A stretch of DNA of 64,000 bases from Eubacterium sp. GTDB lineage: Bacteria > Bacillota > Clostridia > Oscillospirales > Acutalibacteraceae. Shown one piece after another: positions 33,694 through 44,172 of this stretch (its first letter is position 1; each line of letters starts with the position of its first letter). The stretch lies in the NCBI GenBank assembly GCA_029258375.1, contig JARHZA010000001.1:535564-599563 (forward strand), given 5' to 3'. Made by a program: the position numbers and the translations under genes. The notes beneath the pieces are model-generated. The model did no database searches. It was not told the origin of the DNA and saw only the letters and a list, made by a program, of their open reading frames with translations.

Positions 33694-36600
33694 AATGCAA
33701 GGGTTTAAATCTTTTCCAGATAAAACGATACTTAATTTTGGCAGTGGAATAACTGCCGTTGTAGGTCCAAACGGTTCTGGAAAAAGTAATATTTCAGACG
33801 CAGTGCGTTGGGTTCTTGGCGAAACTTCATCAAAAAATCTTCGTGGTGCTAAAATGGAAGATGTTATTTTTGGTGGTACTTCAAGCAGAAAGGCACTTGG
33901 TTTTGCACAAGTTCAGTTAACTCTTGATAACAGTGATAATACACTTAAAGATAAAGGCGAAGTAGTTACAGTAACTCGCCGATATTATAGAAGTGGCGAA
34001 AGTGAATATAAAATTGACGGCGAAAATGTAAGAAGACGTGATATTCACGAATTGTTTATGGATACAGGTCTTGGCGCAGACGGGTATTCTATGGTCGGTC
34101 AGGGCAAGATTGATTCTATTATCTCTGCAAAAAATGAAGATAGACGCCAACTTTTTGAAGAGGCAGCCGGTATTTCTCGTTTTCGTCATAAAAGAAATGA
34201 TGCAGAAAAAAGATTAAACCAAGCACAAGAAAATCTTGTAAGACTTCTTGATATTCTTGGCGAACTTGAAAGTAGAGTTGGTCCATTAAAAGTTCAAAGT
34301 GAAAAAGCAACAAAATTCCTTGAACTTTCAGGCGAAAAGAAAAATCTTGAAATTGGTGTTTGGCTTAATAAAATAAACAAGTTTACTAATGAACTTCGTG
34401 AACAAGAGCATAAAACAGATGCTGCAAACGCATCTTATGAAATTTGTGAAAACGATCTTAAACTTATAGAAGATGAAATTGAGCAGGTTTTATCTGAAAT
34501 TGCTAAGATAAACACAGATATTGAAGAAATTCGTGCTGGTAGTTCTGCGTTTGAAGAAGAGGCACTTCGTAAAGACGGCGAAGTTTCTGTTCTTGAAACA
34601 ACATTAAATCATAATAACGAAATGATAGATCGTTTAAAAAACGATATTTCTATTGCTGATGAGGGTAATAATTCTATTGATTCTCAAATAGAAGAAAAAG
34701 AAAACTTTATTAAAGAGAGTGAAGTTTTATCTAACGATAAAAAAGAACAAATAAAATCTCTTACAGAAGAAATGGAAAAACTCGGTTCTTCAAACGAAGA
34801 GTTTTCAAAAAAGGCAGTAGAACTCAACCAAAAAATTACTGCACTCACTTTAAAATTATCTGATTGCAGAGTTAAATGTTCACAAGCAAAATCAAGTATT
34901 GACGAAATTAAATCACGTCAAGGTAATGTAGACCAAAGTATATTAGAACTTGATAAAGAAATAGAAAAAGAAAATATAAAAAAAGCAGAGAGTGAAGAAA
35001 ATTTAAAATTCTTAATTGAACGAATAGATGAAAATAAAAATTCACTCGGTGGCTATCAACTTAAATTACAGGGTAAAAAAGACAAGGCTGATAAGTTAAA
35101 GGAAACACTTGAAAAAGCAAGCAGAGAACTCGCTGAAAAGCAGTCAAAAGCAAAAATGTTGTCTGACCTTGAAAAGAATATGGAAGGCTTTTCCGGTGCA
35201 GTTAAAGCTGTTATGAGAAAAGCAGAGGCTAAGGCCCTTGGTGGTATTCACGGTCCATTATCTCAAATAATTCAAGTTGAAAATGAATATTCAACTGCTA
35301 TTGAAGTTGCACTTGGTGCAGCAATGCAAAATATTGTTACATCAACAGAAGCAGATGCTAAACGTGCAATGTATTACTTAAAAAATAATAATTTAGGTCG
35401 TGCAACATTCCTACCAATTTCAAACATTAAAGGCAGAACACTTGACGAAAATGGTCTTGATGACAATCTTGGTTTCGTTGCTGTTGCAGCAGACCTTGTT
35501 TCAACAGATAATCAGTATAGAGAAATTATTTCAAATCTTCTTTCAAGAGTAGTTGTAGTTGATGATATGGACTGCGCTATTGGTATTGCAAAAAGATACA
35601 GAAACAGATTTAAAATAGTTACACTTGATGGACAAGTAATTAACGCTGGTGGTTCTATGACTGGTGGTAGTTCTGTTAGAGGTGCAGGTATACTTTCTCG
35701 TGCAAATTTAATTGAAGAATTAAATGAAAAAGCAAAAGAAATAGAAACAAAAGTTGCAGAAATTACAACTCAGTTTAAAACTGCAATGGAAGATGCAAAT
35801 TATGCTGCTGCAGAAATGCAAGCAATTGAGGCAGATTTAAGAACAGCAAAAGAAGATTATATTCGTGCAGAAGGCGAAGATAAACTTATTAAAGATAAAA
35901 TAACTTCACTTCAAAGTCAAAAGGATGGCCTTGTTGCAGAAAAAGAAAATGCAACTGGCAGAATAATGATTTTTACAAAAGCATTTGAAGACGGCGAAAA
36001 AGAAATTAGTTTTACACAAAGCGAAATAGAAAATGTGGAAAACGAGTTATCATCTGTTTCAAACAATGCACAAGATATTGTTTTAAAAAGGGATGAACTT
36101 CGTTCAAAACTTGAAGAAATAAATCTTGAACTCGTTTCACTTGCTCGTGATTCAGAGGCTGCAAGGATTTCTGCTGAAGAATTAAAACTTCGCAAGTTAA
36201 CTCAAAGTGATAGAGTTAAAAATATTGAAGATGAAATAAAAGAAATTGAATTAAGAAATAAAAACTTAATTTCATCAATAAATGATGTTAAAAATTCTGC
36301 TTTAGAACTTCGTCAAAAAGCAAATGCTTCTAACGAAAATATTTCAGAACAAATTGAAAAGAGAAACAGTCTTGAAAAACGTTCTGGAGAACTTAGAATT
36401 CTTGAACGAAATAAAGGTCAAGAAAGAGAAAAACTATCTGGTGAAATTGTACGTCTTGATGAACGAAAAATTGCACTTCGTAAAGAGTATGATGAACTTA
36501 ATGATATGTTGTTTGAACAGTACGAATTAACAAGACGTGAGGCAGAAAACCTTAATATAGTTATCGAAGATATGACTTCTGCTAAAAAACGACTACACGA

Positions 36601-37243
36601 AATTAAGGTTGCGATTAAAAATCTTGGTTCAATAAACGTTGGTGCTATTGAGGAATATAAAGAAGTGTCTGAAAGATACGAATTCCTTAAAGAGCAAACT
36701 GATGATATAGAAAAATCAAAAGCAGAACTTAACAGAATCATTGAAGATTTAACATCTTCAATGAGCGAAAAGTTCATTACTCAGTTTAATAAAATCAACG
36801 AAGAATTTAAAATTTCATTTGCAGATTTCTTTGGTGGTGGTAAGGGTGAACTTATTCTTGAAGATCCTCAAAATTGCCTTGAAAGTCCTATTGAAATTAA
36901 AATTCAACCACCTGGAAAATCTGTTCAAAACATCAATCTTTTCTCTGGTGGCGAAAAATCTCTTGCAGCAATGGCTCTTTTATTTAGTGTTCTTAAAGTT
37001 ACACCTTCTCCTTTCTGTATTTATGATGAGGTTGAGGCTGCACTTGATGACGTTAATGTAGAACGTTTTGCAAAGTATATGAGAAAGATGACAGATAAAA
37101 CACAGTTTATATCTATTACTCATAGACGTGGTACAATGGAAGAGGCCGATGTCCTTTACGGTGTAACGATGCAGGAAAAGGGTGTTTCAAAACTTCTTGA
37201 GCTACAAACTGCTGAACTTGCCGAAAAAATGGGACTTCAGTAA
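33674..37243 (+). CDS. smc: chromosome segregation protein SMC
   Basis: 1189-residue condensin ATPase. Walker A GPNGSGKSN (31-39), N-terminal head to about 165, coiled coil, hinge (about 510-675, including GFSGAVKAVM and GGSMTGGSSVRGAG), returning coiled coil, then C-terminal head with signature LFSGGEKSLAAMALLF and Walker B FCIYDEVEAALDD (near 1115). The ATP-bound dimer with ScpA and ScpB extrudes DNA loops. Neither scpA nor scpB is in the window. GAGGG precedes the ATG. ftsY follows. Confidence 0.98.
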   Translation: MVLKTLEMQGFKSFPDKTILNFGSGITAVVGPNGSGKSNISDAVRWVLGETSSKNLRGAKMEDVIFGGTSSRKALGFAQVQLTLDNSDNTLKDKGEVVTVTRRYYRSGESEYKIDGENVRRRDIHELFMDTGLGADGYSMVGQGKIDSIISAKNEDRRQLFEEAAGISRFRHKRNDAEKRLNQAQENLVRLLDILGELESRVGPLKVQSEKATKFLELSGEKKNLEIGVWLNKINKFTNELREQEHKTDAANASYEICENDLKLIEDEIEQVLSEIAKINTDIEEIRAGSSAFEEEALRKDGEVSVLETTLNHNNEMIDRLKNDISIADEGNNSIDSQIEEKENFIKESEVLSNDKKEQIKSLTEEMEKLGSSNEEFSKKAVELNQKITALTLKLSDCRVKCSQAKSSIDEIKSRQGNVDQSILELDKEIEKENIKKAESEENLKFLIERIDENKNSLGGYQLKLQGKKDKADKLKETLEKASRELAEKQSKAKMLSDLEKNMEGFSGAVKAVMRKAEAKALGGIHGPLSQIIQVENEYSTAIEVALGAAMQNIVTSTEADAKRAMYYLKNNNLGRATFLPISNIKGRTLDENGLDDNLGFVAVAADLVSTDNQYREIISNLLSRVVVVDDMDCAIGIAKRYRNRFKIVTLDGQVINAGGSMTGGSSVRGAGILSRANLIEELNEKAKEIETKVAEITTQFKTAMEDANYAAAEMQAIEADLRTAKEDYIRAEGEDKLIKDKITSLQSQKDGLVAEKENATGRIMIFTKAFEDGEKEISFTQSEIENVENELSSVSNNAQDIVLKRDELRSKLEEINLELVSLARDSEAARISAEELKLRKLTQSDRVKNIEDEIKEIELRNKNLISSINDVKNSALELRQKANASNENISEQIEKRNSLEKRSGELRILERNKGQEREKLSGEIVRLDERKIALRKEYDELNDMLFEQYELTRREAENLNIVIEDMTSAKKRLHEIKVAIKNLGSINVGAIEEYKEVSERYEFLKEQTDDIEKSKAELNRIIEDLTSSMSEKFITQFNKINEEFKISFADFFGGGKGELILEDPQNCLESPIEIKIQPPGKSVQNINLFSGGEKSLAAMALLFSVLKVTPSPFCIYDEVEAALDDVNVERFAKYMRKMTDKTQFISITHRRGTMEEADVLYGVTMQEKGVSKLLELQTAELAEKMGLQ

Positions 37244-37284
37244 TTTAAAACATATATTAAATACATAATAAATGGGTGATAATA

Positions 37285-38208
37285 ATGGGATTATTTGATA
37301 AATTTAGAAAAGGTTTAAGAAAAACTCGTGAAGAAGGTATAACAAAACAAATTGAAGAAGTTGTAGAATCTTACGAAGAAATAACAGATGAACTTTTTGA
37401 AGAACTTGAAGAAGTTCTTATTATGGGTGATGTTGGCTTTCCAACCGCTGAAAAAGTTATCTCAAGCCTTAAAGAAAAAGTTGAAAATGATAATGTAAAA
37501 GATGTAAAACAAGTTCGTGAAATGCTTAAAGATATTGTTTCTGGTATCGTTTGGGGTGGTAGTTATTTAAAAATTCGCACCAAACCATCTGTAATTCTTA
37601 TTATTGGTGTTAATGGTGTTGGTAAAACAACAACTATTGGTAAACTTGCTTTAAGACTTAAAGAACAGGGCAGAAGTGTTATTCTTGGTGCTGCAGATAC
37701 ATTCCGTGCTGCTGCCATTGAACAACTTCAAGTTTGGGCAGATAGAGCAGAAGTAGACCTTATTAAGTCTGCTGAAGGTTCAGACCCTGCATCAGTTGTT
37801 TTTGATACAATTCAAGCAGGCAAAGCAAGAAATTCAGATGTAATTATTATTGATACTGCTGGTAGACTTCATAACAAGAAAAATCTTATGGATGAACTTA
37901 ATAAAATAGGTCGTGTTATTGACCGTGAACTTCCAGATGCTTCAAAAGAAGTTCTTCTTGTTCTTGATGCAACAACCGGTCAAAATGCAGTTAACCAAGC
38001 AAAAGATTTTAAAGAGGCTGCTGGAATTACAGGTATTGTTTTAACTAAACTTGATGGCACTGCTCGTGGTGGTGTTGTTCTTGCAATCAACAATGAACTT
38101 GATGTTCCTGTTAAATTTGTTGGTGTTGGCGAACAAATAGATGATTTACAACCATTTGACGCAGATGCTTTTGCAGCAGGACTTTTTGGTGGCGAGGAGA
38201 GTAAATAA
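37285..38208 (+). CDS. ftsY: signal recognition particle receptor FtsY
   Basis: 307-residue NG-domain GTPase that receives SRP-ribosome complexes at the membrane. N domain helices (1-100), then G1 [10 protein letters not shown] (108-117), [20 protein letters not shown], and [10 protein letters not shown]. There is only a short basic amphipathic N-terminus ([13 protein letters not shown]) and no long acidic A domain, normal for Firmicutes. I start it at the ATG at 37285, with GGGTGAT just upstream, rather than the GTG at 37276. Confidence 0.96.
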   Translation: MGLFDKFRKGLRKTREEGITKQIEEVVESYEEITDELFEELEEVLIMGDVGFPTAEKVISSLKEKVENDNVKDVKQVREMLKDIVSGIVWGGSYLKIRTKPSVILIIGVNGVGKTTTIGKLALRLKEQGRSVILGAADTFRAAAIEQLQVWADRAEVDLIKSAEGSDPASVVFDTIQAGKARNSDVIIIDTAGRLHNKKNLMDELNKIGRVIDRELPDASKEVLLVLDATTGQNAVNQAKDFKEAAGITGIVLTKLDGTARGGVVLAINNELDVPVKFVGVGEQIDDLQPFDADAFAAGLFGGEESK

Positions 38209-38795
38209 TGGATTTTATTTTAGCAACAAATAATATGAAAAAACTTGCAGAAATGCAAAGAATTTTATCTCCTTTAGGTATAAATGTTGTTACTGCAAAA
38301 ATGATTGGAATAGAAATTCCAGACGTAATTGAAGATGGTGAAACATTTGAAGAAAATGCAAGAAAAAAAGCAGTAAATGCTTGTGAAATAACAAAAATGC
38401 CAGCAATCGCAGATGATAGTGGCATTTGTGTAGATTATTTAGACGGTGCGCCTGGAATTTATTCTGCACGTTTTTCAGGTGGCCACGGTAATGATGAGGC
38501 AAATAACGATCTTCTTCTTGAAAAATTAGAAGGTGTTCCTATGGAACAAAGAAAAGCACATTATGCCTGTGCAATTTGTTGTGTATTTCCAGATGGTAAA
38601 GAAATTACAGTTCGTGGCGAGTGTCACGGATATATTGGATTTGAAAGAGACGGTAATGAAGGATTTGGATATGATCCATTATTCTTAGTTGACGGCAAAG
38701 CTTTTGGAAGATATACAGCAGAAGAAAAAGATAAAATAAGCCACAGAGGTAATGCTCTAAGGCTATTAACTAAAGAATTGGAGAAAATTATATGA
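38208..38795 (+). CDS. rdgB: XTP/dITP diphosphatase (RdgB/HAM1)
   Basis: 195 residues. Hydrolyses non-canonical purine nucleotides (XTP, ITP) to keep them out of DNA and RNA. Motifs: [17 protein letters not shown] at the start, [38 protein letters not shown], and [16 protein letters not shown], with [10 protein letters not shown] at the end. It overlaps ftsY by one base (TAATG). Confidence 0.96.
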   Translation: MDFILATNNMKKLAEMQRILSPLGINVVTAKMIGIEIPDVIEDGETFEENARKKAVNACEITKMPAIADDSGICVDYLDGAPGIYSARFSGGHGNDEANNDLLLEKLEGVPMEQRKAHYACAICCVFPDGKEITVRGECHGYIGFERDGNEGFGYDPLFLVDGKAFGRYTAEEKDKISHRGNALRLLTKELEKII

Positions 38796-39220
38796 CATCA
38801 AAAGAAAGAGCTCAACTTCGTGCCAAAGCTAACACACTTGATCCAATTTTTCAAATTGGAAAAGAAGGCATTTCTGACAATCTTATTATGCAAATAGATG
38901 ATGCCCTTGACGTTCGTGAACTTTTAAAAGTTCGTGTTCATCTTGAAACTGCACCAGAGTCACCAAGAGAATTTGCAAACAAACTTGCAGAAGCACTTGG
39001 TGCTGATGTAATTCAAGTTATAGGTGGCGTTATTGTTCTTTACAGAAAGATAGATAAAGAAAAAGTAAATGCAAAAAAACAAGCACGTGCAAAAGCAAGT
39101 GGTAAAAAAGTTACAAAGAAAAAAGTTAAAATAAAAGGTTTACGTCAAAGACAACGTGAATTTGAAGAGGCTCACCCTTGGGCAAAATACAACCGTGCAA
39201 ATAAAGGAGAAAGACGTTGA
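38792..39220 (+). CDS. yhbY: YhbY/CRS1-CRM RNA-binding protein with basic tail
   Basis: 142 residues. The CRM domain (about 1-95) shows the GKEGISDNLIMQIDDAL loop and LIQVIGGVIVLYRK-type end. Family members are about 95-100 residues and bind pre-50S ribosomal particles. This one has an extra C-terminal tail of about 45 residues rich in Lys and Arg, likely another RNA contact. It overlaps rdgB by 4 nt and nadD by 4 nt. Confidence 0.92.
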   Translation: MTSKERAQLRAKANTLDPIFQIGKEGISDNLIMQIDDALDVRELLKVRVHLETAPESPREFANKLAEALGADVIQVIGGVIVLYRKIDKEKVNAKKQARAKASGKKVTKKKVKIKGLRQRQREFEEAHPWAKYNRANKGERR

Positions 39221-39813
39221 GAATAGGTGTTTTTGGCGGTGCTTTTAACCCTGTTCACAATGGTCACGTTAAACTTGCAAGCAGTTATATTGAAAGTTTG
39301 AATTTAGATAAACTTATTGTTATACCTACTGCTAACCCACCTCATAAAAGTTCTAAAGATTTGATAGACGGTAAAGACAGGCTTTTTATGTTAAATCTTG
39401 CTTTTAAAGATTTTGATAAAGTTGAAATATCTGATATCGAGTTTAATAGACAAGGTAAAAGTTATACTTATGATACTCTTTTAGAACTTAAAAAAATTTA
39501 TAAAGATGATGACTTTTATCTTATAATTGGAGCAGACCAATTTATGTCTTTTAATAAATGGTATAAATATGATGAAATTCTAAAAGAAGTTACTTTGTGT
39601 ACGGCAGCAAGAGAAGAAAATATGCGTGATAGTTTAAAAGATTTTTCTAAAAAACTTTTAAAAGGCAATCATTGTTATATAGCAGATTTTGACCCTATCG
39701 TTGTTTCAAGCAGTGAAATAAGAGAAAATTTAAAAAATAATATAGATATATCTTTTCTTATTCCTAAAAACGTATATAATTATATTATTGAAAAGGGGCT
39801 TTATGGTGTATAA
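39217..39813 (+). CDS. nadD: nicotinate-nucleotide adenylyltransferase
   Basis: 198 residues. Makes deamido-NAD from nicotinate mononucleotide and ATP. The nucleotidyltransferase motif GGAFNPVHNGHVKLA (HxGH) is at the N-terminus, PTANPPHKSSKDL and the ISSSEIRENL-like VSSSEIRENL near the end. TTG start with AAAGGAGA at the right distance; it overlaps yhbY by 4 nt and yqeK by 11 nt. Confidence 0.95.
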   Translation: MRIGVFGGAFNPVHNGHVKLASSYIESLNLDKLIVIPTANPPHKSSKDLIDGKDRLFMLNLAFKDFDKVEISDIEFNRQGKSYTYDTLLELKKIYKDDDFYLIIGADQFMSFNKWYKYDEILKEVTLCTAAREENMRDSLKDFSKKLLKGNHCYIADFDPIVVSSSEIRENLKNNIDISFLIPKNVYNYIIEKGLYGV

Positions 39814-40384
39814 TAAAGATTATTACGAAAGTTTAATTAAATCACGCCTTTCAGAATATCGTTTTAATCATTCTATGAATGTTGCCAAAAGCGCAGTTGA
39901 ACTTGCAGAAAAATATGGTGCTGATAAAGAAAAAGCATATATTGCAGGTGTTCTTCACGATGTTATGAAAGAAGAAAAACTTCATGTTCAGCGTGAATTT
40001 ATAGAAAAAAATGGCGAAAAAATGACTTTACTTGAAATAAATAGTAAGTCAGTTTATCATCAAATGTCTGGCTCTGCTTATGCAAAAATAGAACTTAATA
40101 TTGATGATGAAGATATTTTAAATGCAATACGTTTTCATACTACTGGTAGACGTGGTATGAGTCTTCTTGAAAAGGTAATATATACTGCAGATTTTATTTC
40201 AGCAGAACGCAATTACCCAGATGTAGACGTTATGCGTGAAAAAGCAAAAGTTAATTTGGAAGATGCTATGCTTTATTCATTAAAGTATACAATAAACGAT
40301 TTAACAGCAAAAACAGCAGTTATTCATCCTGATACAATAGAATGTTATAACTGGATAATAGAAAATAATTTTAAAGAGGATTAA
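39803..40384 (+). CDS. yqeK: HD-domain hydrolase YqeK
   Basis: 193 residues. An HD-type metal hydrolase: H in RFNHSMNVAK, HD in VLHDVMKEE, further His in HQMSGS and RFHTTG, Asp in YTADFISAERNY. YqeK proteins split Ap4A symmetrically to ADP. The nadD-yqeK-rsfS order is conserved in Firmicutes. The ATG at 39803 is preferred over an in-frame TTG at 39788; AAAAGGGG lies 4 nt before it. Confidence 0.93.
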   Translation: MVYNKDYYESLIKSRLSEYRFNHSMNVAKSAVELAEKYGADKEKAYIAGVLHDVMKEEKLHVQREFIEKNGEKMTLLEINSKSVYHQMSGSAYAKIELNIDDEDILNAIRFHTTGRRGMSLLEKVIYTADFISAERNYPDVDVMREKAKVNLEDAMLYSLKYTINDLTAKTAVIHPDTIECYNWIIENNFKED

Positions 40385-40387
40385 ATT

Positions 40388-40741
40388 ATGAATTCTATGG
40401 ATATTGTTAAGGTTGCCGTTAAAGCAGCCGATAGTAAAAAAGGTAAGGATATTGAAGTTATTGGAATTAGAGATTTATCTGTTCTTGCCGATTACTTTGT
40501 TCTTGTTTCTGGCGATTCATCAACACAGGTTAAAGCCCTTGCAGATGAAATTGAATATAAATTAAGTGAAGCAGGCGAAGAACCTCATCACGTTGAAGGA
40601 AAGCAGTCAGGCTGGATTTGTCTTGACTTTTCATCTGTTGTTATTCACGTTTTTTACAAAGAACAAAGAGAGTATTTTAACCTCGAACATCTTTGGAAAG
40701 ATGGCGAAATAATTGATGTAGAAAAACTTTTGGAGGATTAA
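40388..40741 (+). CDS. rsfS: ribosome silencing factor RsfS
   Basis: 117 residues. Binds L14 on the 50S subunit and blocks joining with 30S when nutrients are low. Family marks: VKAADSKKGKDIEVIGIRDLS, DYFVLVSGDSSTQVKALADEIEYKL, GWICLDFSSVVIHVFYKEQREYFNLEHLW. The length is typical. GAGGAT lies just upstream. leuS follows by 5 nt and its ribosome site overlaps the rsfS end. Confidence 0.96.
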   Translation: MNSMDIVKVAVKAADSKKGKDIEVIGIRDLSVLADYFVLVSGDSSTQVKALADEIEYKLSEAGEEPHHVEGKQSGWICLDFSSVVIHVFYKEQREYFNLEHLWKDGEIIDVEKLLED

Positions 40742-40746
40742 AATAA

Positions 40747-43155
40747 ATGGAGTACAATTACAAAAACATTGAAAAGAAGTGGCAAAATGTTTGGTATAGT
40801 CAAAATACTTTTGCGGCTAAAGATGACTATTCATTGCCAAAATTTTATTGCCTTGTTGAATTTCCATACCCAAGTGGTCAGGGACTTCACGTAGGTCACC
40901 CACGTTCTTATACTGCACTTGATATTGTTGCAAGAAAGAAAAGACTTGAAGGATATAATGTTTTATATCCAATGGGTTGGGATGCTTTTGGTCTTCCAAC
41001 AGAAAACTTTGCAATCAAAAATCATGTTCACCCAGCAGAAGTAACAAAGAATAATGTTGCTAACTTCAAAAAGCAACTTCAATCACTTGGCTTCTCTTTT
41101 GACTGGACAAGAGAAATAAACACAACAGATCCTTCTTATTACAAATGGACTCAGTGGATTTTCCTTCAGCTGTTCAAAAAAGGTCTTGCTTATAAAAAAG
41201 AAATGGCTGTTAACTGGTGTACTTCTTGTAAATGTGTTCTTGCAAACGAAGAAGTTGTAAACGGTGTATGTGAACGTTGTGGTTCAGAAGTTATTCGTAA
41301 AAATCAAAGTCAGTGGATGCTTAAAATTACAGAATATGCAGACCGCCTTGTAGAAGACCTTGACGGACTTGATTTTATTGACAGAGTTAAGACTCAGCAG
41401 AAAAACTGGATTGGTAGAAGCACCGGTGCAGAAGTTGATTTTAAAACAACTCTTGGCGATACATTAACTGTTTATACAACAAGATGTGATACTCTTTTTG
41501 GTGCTACATATATGGTTATTTCTCCAGAACATCCTCTTATTGAAAAGTGGGCAGATAACCTTAAAAATATGGACGAAATTCGTGCTTATCAAAATGAAGC
41601 TGCTCATAAGAGTGACTTTGAACGTACAGAACTTAACAAAGATAAAACAGGTGTTAGACTTGATGGTGTTATGGGTATTAACCCTGTTAATGACAAAGAA
41701 ATTCCAATCTTTATTTCAGACTATGTTTTAACTTCTTACGGCACAGGTGCAATTATGGCTGTTCCTGCACACGATACTCGTGACTGGGAATTTGCAAAGA
41801 AATTTGACCTCCCTATTATTGAGGTTGTTGCTGGTGGCGAAGATGTTCAAAAAGAAGCATTTACAGATTGTAGCACTGGCAAACTTGTTAACAGTGGCTT
41901 TATTACCGGACTTTCAGTTGAAGACGCTAAAAAAGCTATGATTGAATGGTTAACAAAAGAAGGCAAGGGTAAGGAAAAAGTTAATTTCAAACTTCGTGAC
42001 TGGGTATTTAGCCGTCAAAGATATTGGGGCGAACCTATTCCAATTATTCATTGTGAAAAGTGTGGTTATGTTCCAGTTCCAGAAAGTGAACTTCCTCTTG
42101 AACTTCCAAATGTTGAATCTTATGAACCAACAGACACTGGCGAATCTCCACTTGCTAAAATGACAGATTGGGTTAATACAAAATGTCCTTGTTGTGGTGG
42201 CGATGCTAAGAGAGAAACAGATACTATGCCACAGTGGGCAGGTTCTTCTTGGTATTTCTTAAGATATATTGATCCTCATAATGATAATGCTATTGCATCA
42301 AAAGAAGCTCTTGAATACTGGGCTCCTGTTGATTGGTACAATGGTGGTATGGAGCATACAACTCTTCACTTGCTTTATAGCCGTTTCTGGTATAAATTCC
42401 TTTACGATATTGGTGTTGTTCCAACAAAAGAACCATATAAAAAGCGTACTTCACACGGTATGATTCTTGGCGAAAACGGAGAAAAAATGAGTAAATCTCG
42501 TGGCAACGTTGTTAACCCAGATGAAATTGTAGATCAGTATGGTGCAGATACAATGCGTCTTTACGAAATGTTCATTGGCGACTTTGAAAAGGCTGCTCCA
42601 TGGAATTCTGATTCAATTAAGGGTTGCAAGAGATTTATTGAACGTTTTTGGAATTTACAAACTATTGTAAGTGATAGCGAAGAATATAGTGCTGAACTTG
42701 AAACTCCAATGCATCAAACAATCAAAAAGGTTACAGAAGATATTGATGCTCTTAAATGTAACACTGCTATCGCATCTATGATGGCATTTATGAATAAAGT
42801 TTACGAAAAGGGTAGCATTACAAAGGGCGAACTTAAAACTCTTACTATTCTTCTTAACCCATTTGCTCCTCACGTTACAGAAGAAATGTGGGAAGTAATG
42901 AACTTTGGTGGAATGGTTAACGAGGCAAAGTGGCCAGAATATGATGAAGAAAAAACTGTTGAAAACAGTGTAGAAATCGTTCTTCAAATTATGGGTAAAG
43001 TTCGTTCAAGAATTACTATTCCAGTTGATATGCCAAAAGATGAAGTTCTTGCTATTGCAAAGGCAGATGAAAAAATTGCTGCTGCAATTGAAGGCAAAAC
43101 AATTAAAAAGGAAATCTATGTTCCAGGTAAACTTGTTAACATAGTTGCAATGTAA
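40747..43155 (+). CDS. leuS: leucyl-tRNA synthetase
   Basis: 802-residue class Ia synthetase. HIGH motif as [15 protein letters not shown], a zinc-binding [22 protein letters not shown], the CP1 editing domain (about 225-415, with [14 protein letters not shown] and the [12 protein letters not shown]sp), [18 protein letters not shown], and the KMSKS loop [12 protein letters not shown]. The anticodon-binding domain and short C-terminal domain are complete. Ends the long operon; a bidirectional terminator follows. Confidence 0.98.
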   Translation: MEYNYKNIEKKWQNVWYSQNTFAAKDDYSLPKFYCLVEFPYPSGQGLHVGHPRSYTALDIVARKKRLEGYNVLYPMGWDAFGLPTENFAIKNHVHPAEVTKNNVANFKKQLQSLGFSFDWTREINTTDPSYYKWTQWIFLQLFKKGLAYKKEMAVNWCTSCKCVLANEEVVNGVCERCGSEVIRKNQSQWMLKITEYADRLVEDLDGLDFIDRVKTQQKNWIGRSTGAEVDFKTTLGDTLTVYTTRCDTLFGATYMVISPEHPLIEKWADNLKNMDEIRAYQNEAAHKSDFERTELNKDKTGVRLDGVMGINPVNDKEIPIFISDYVLTSYGTGAIMAVPAHDTRDWEFAKKFDLPIIEVVAGGEDVQKEAFTDCSTGKLVNSGFITGLSVEDAKKAMIEWLTKEGKGKEKVNFKLRDWVFSRQRYWGEPIPIIHCEKCGYVPVPESELPLELPNVESYEPTDTGESPLAKMTDWVNTKCPCCGGDAKRETDTMPQWAGSSWYFLRYIDPHNDNAIASKEALEYWAPVDWYNGGMEHTTLHLLYSRFWYKFLYDIGVVPTKEPYKKRTSHGMILGENGEKMSKSRGNVVNPDEIVDQYGADTMRLYEMFIGDFEKAAPWNSDSIKGCKRFIERFWNLQTIVSDSEEYSAELETPMHQTIKKVTEDIDALKCNTAIASMMAFMNKVYEKGSITKGELKTLTILLNPFAPHVTEEMWEVMNFGGMVNEAKWPEYDEEKTVENSVEIVLQIMGKVRSRITIPVDMPKDEVLAIAKADEKIAAAIEGKTIKKEIYVPGKLVNIVAM

Positions 43156-43181
43156 TTGTTTTTTTAATAATAGTAAAAAAT

Positions 43182-43221
43182 AAAGTGGATTGAATTTGAT
43201 TCAATCCACTTTTTGTTTTTT
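43182..43221. terminator. bidirectional terminator between leuS and the radical SAM gene
   Basis: A perfect 14-bp stem (43182-43195 with 43199-43212), TTG loop, T-rich tract on the plus strand and a matching A-rich tract for the minus strand. Confidence 0.9.
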
Positions 43222-43224
43222 TAT

Positions 43225-44091
43225 TTATAATTTGTTTATTGCATTTAAAACTCTTTTTTTATCGGCACTCCAAAGTGGTGCAATTAAATCTTTTTTTGCA
43301 CCGTCGCCAGTGAGTCTGTGTATAACAACATTTTTTGGAATTATATCTATACAAGATTTAATTATATCAAGGTATTCTTCCATAGATAATACTTCAAAAT
43401 TGCCTTGTTCATATTCATCTGCAAGATCTGTATTTTTTAAAACGTGAAGAAGTTGAAGTTTTATTCCGTCTGTTCCAATATCACAAACATATTTAACTGT
43501 GTTTAACATATCTTCTTTTGTTTCGTTTGGCAAACCAATTATAACATGTGTAACTATGTTAACACCAATACTTTTTAACTTTTTAACAGCATCATCATAA
43601 ACAGATAAATTGTAACCTCGTCTAATATATTTTGCACTTTTTTCATTTGTTGTTTGAAGTCCAAGTTCAACAAAAACAGGTTTTATTTTGTTTAGTTCGT
43701 TAATAAGTTCAATAACTTCATTTGGTAAACAATCTGGTCTTGTTGCAATAGATAGTGCAACTATGTCTTTGTGATTTATCGCTTCAAAAAACTTTTGCTT
43801 TAAAATTTCAATTGGTGCATAAGTGTTTGTAAAAGCCTGAAAATAAGCAATGTATTTTCCGCTTTTAATTTTCTTATTAACCCTATTTTTACCGTTTTCA
43901 ATTTGTTCTGTAACAGAAAGTTTTGATGATTCTGCAAAGTCTCCACTTCCACCTCTTGAACAAAAAATGCACCCTCTTGTGCCCAATGTGCCATCTCTAT
44001 TTGGGCAGGTAAAACCGGCATTTATGCTAATTTTATAAACTTTATCTCCAAAAGTATCACGAAGATATTTGTTAAAACTATAATATTCCAT
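43225..44091 (-). CDS. radical SAM protein, YhcC/TIGR01212 type
   Basis: 288 residues. Starts YYSFNKYLRDTFGDKVYKIS, the conserved opening of this family, then GFTCPNRDG and the cluster cysteines C29, C41 and C44 (GTRGCIFCSRGGSGDF). YFQAFTNTYAPIEILKQKF, ATRPDCLPNEVIELI and LGLQTTNEKSAKYIRRGY follow. The function is unproven in the family. Single gene, convergent with leuS. The nearest Shine-Dalgarno is AAAGGA about 17 nt upstream, too far to be comfortable, but homology to the family opening supports this start. Confidence 0.88.
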   Translation of the reverse strand: MEYYSFNKYLRDTFGDKVYKISINAGFTCPNRDGTLGTRGCIFCSRGGSGDFAESSKLSVTEQIENGKNRVNKKIKSGKYIAYFQAFTNTYAPIEILKQKFFEAINHKDIVALSIATRPDCLPNEVIELINELNKIKPVFVELGLQTTNEKSAKYIRRGYNLSVYDDAVKKLKSIGVNIVTHVIIGLPNETKEDMLNTVKYVCDIGTDGIKLQLLHVLKNTDLADEYEQGNFEVLSMEEYLDIIKSCIDIIPKNVVIHRLTGDGAKKDLIAPLWSADKKRVLNAINKL

Positions 44092-44161
44092 TTTTGAATT
44101 TATATATTTTCCTTTGTATTTTTACTTCTAATCATTTTATCATATTTTGCCATATATTCAA

Positions 44162-44167
44162 TATAAT
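44162..44167 (+). promoter_or_regulatory. -10 box immediately upstream of murT
   Basis: Perfect TATAAT ending 5 nt before the murT ATG, with only a weak -35 (TTATCA, 19 nt away). If used, transcription begins at or next to the start codon. Confidence 0.4.
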
Positions 44168-44172
44168 TTAAT

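Noticed and set aside
37285..38208. FtsY regarded as truncated because it lacks an acidic A domain
   Set aside because: Short NG-type FtsY with a small amphipathic N-terminus is ordinary in Firmicutes.
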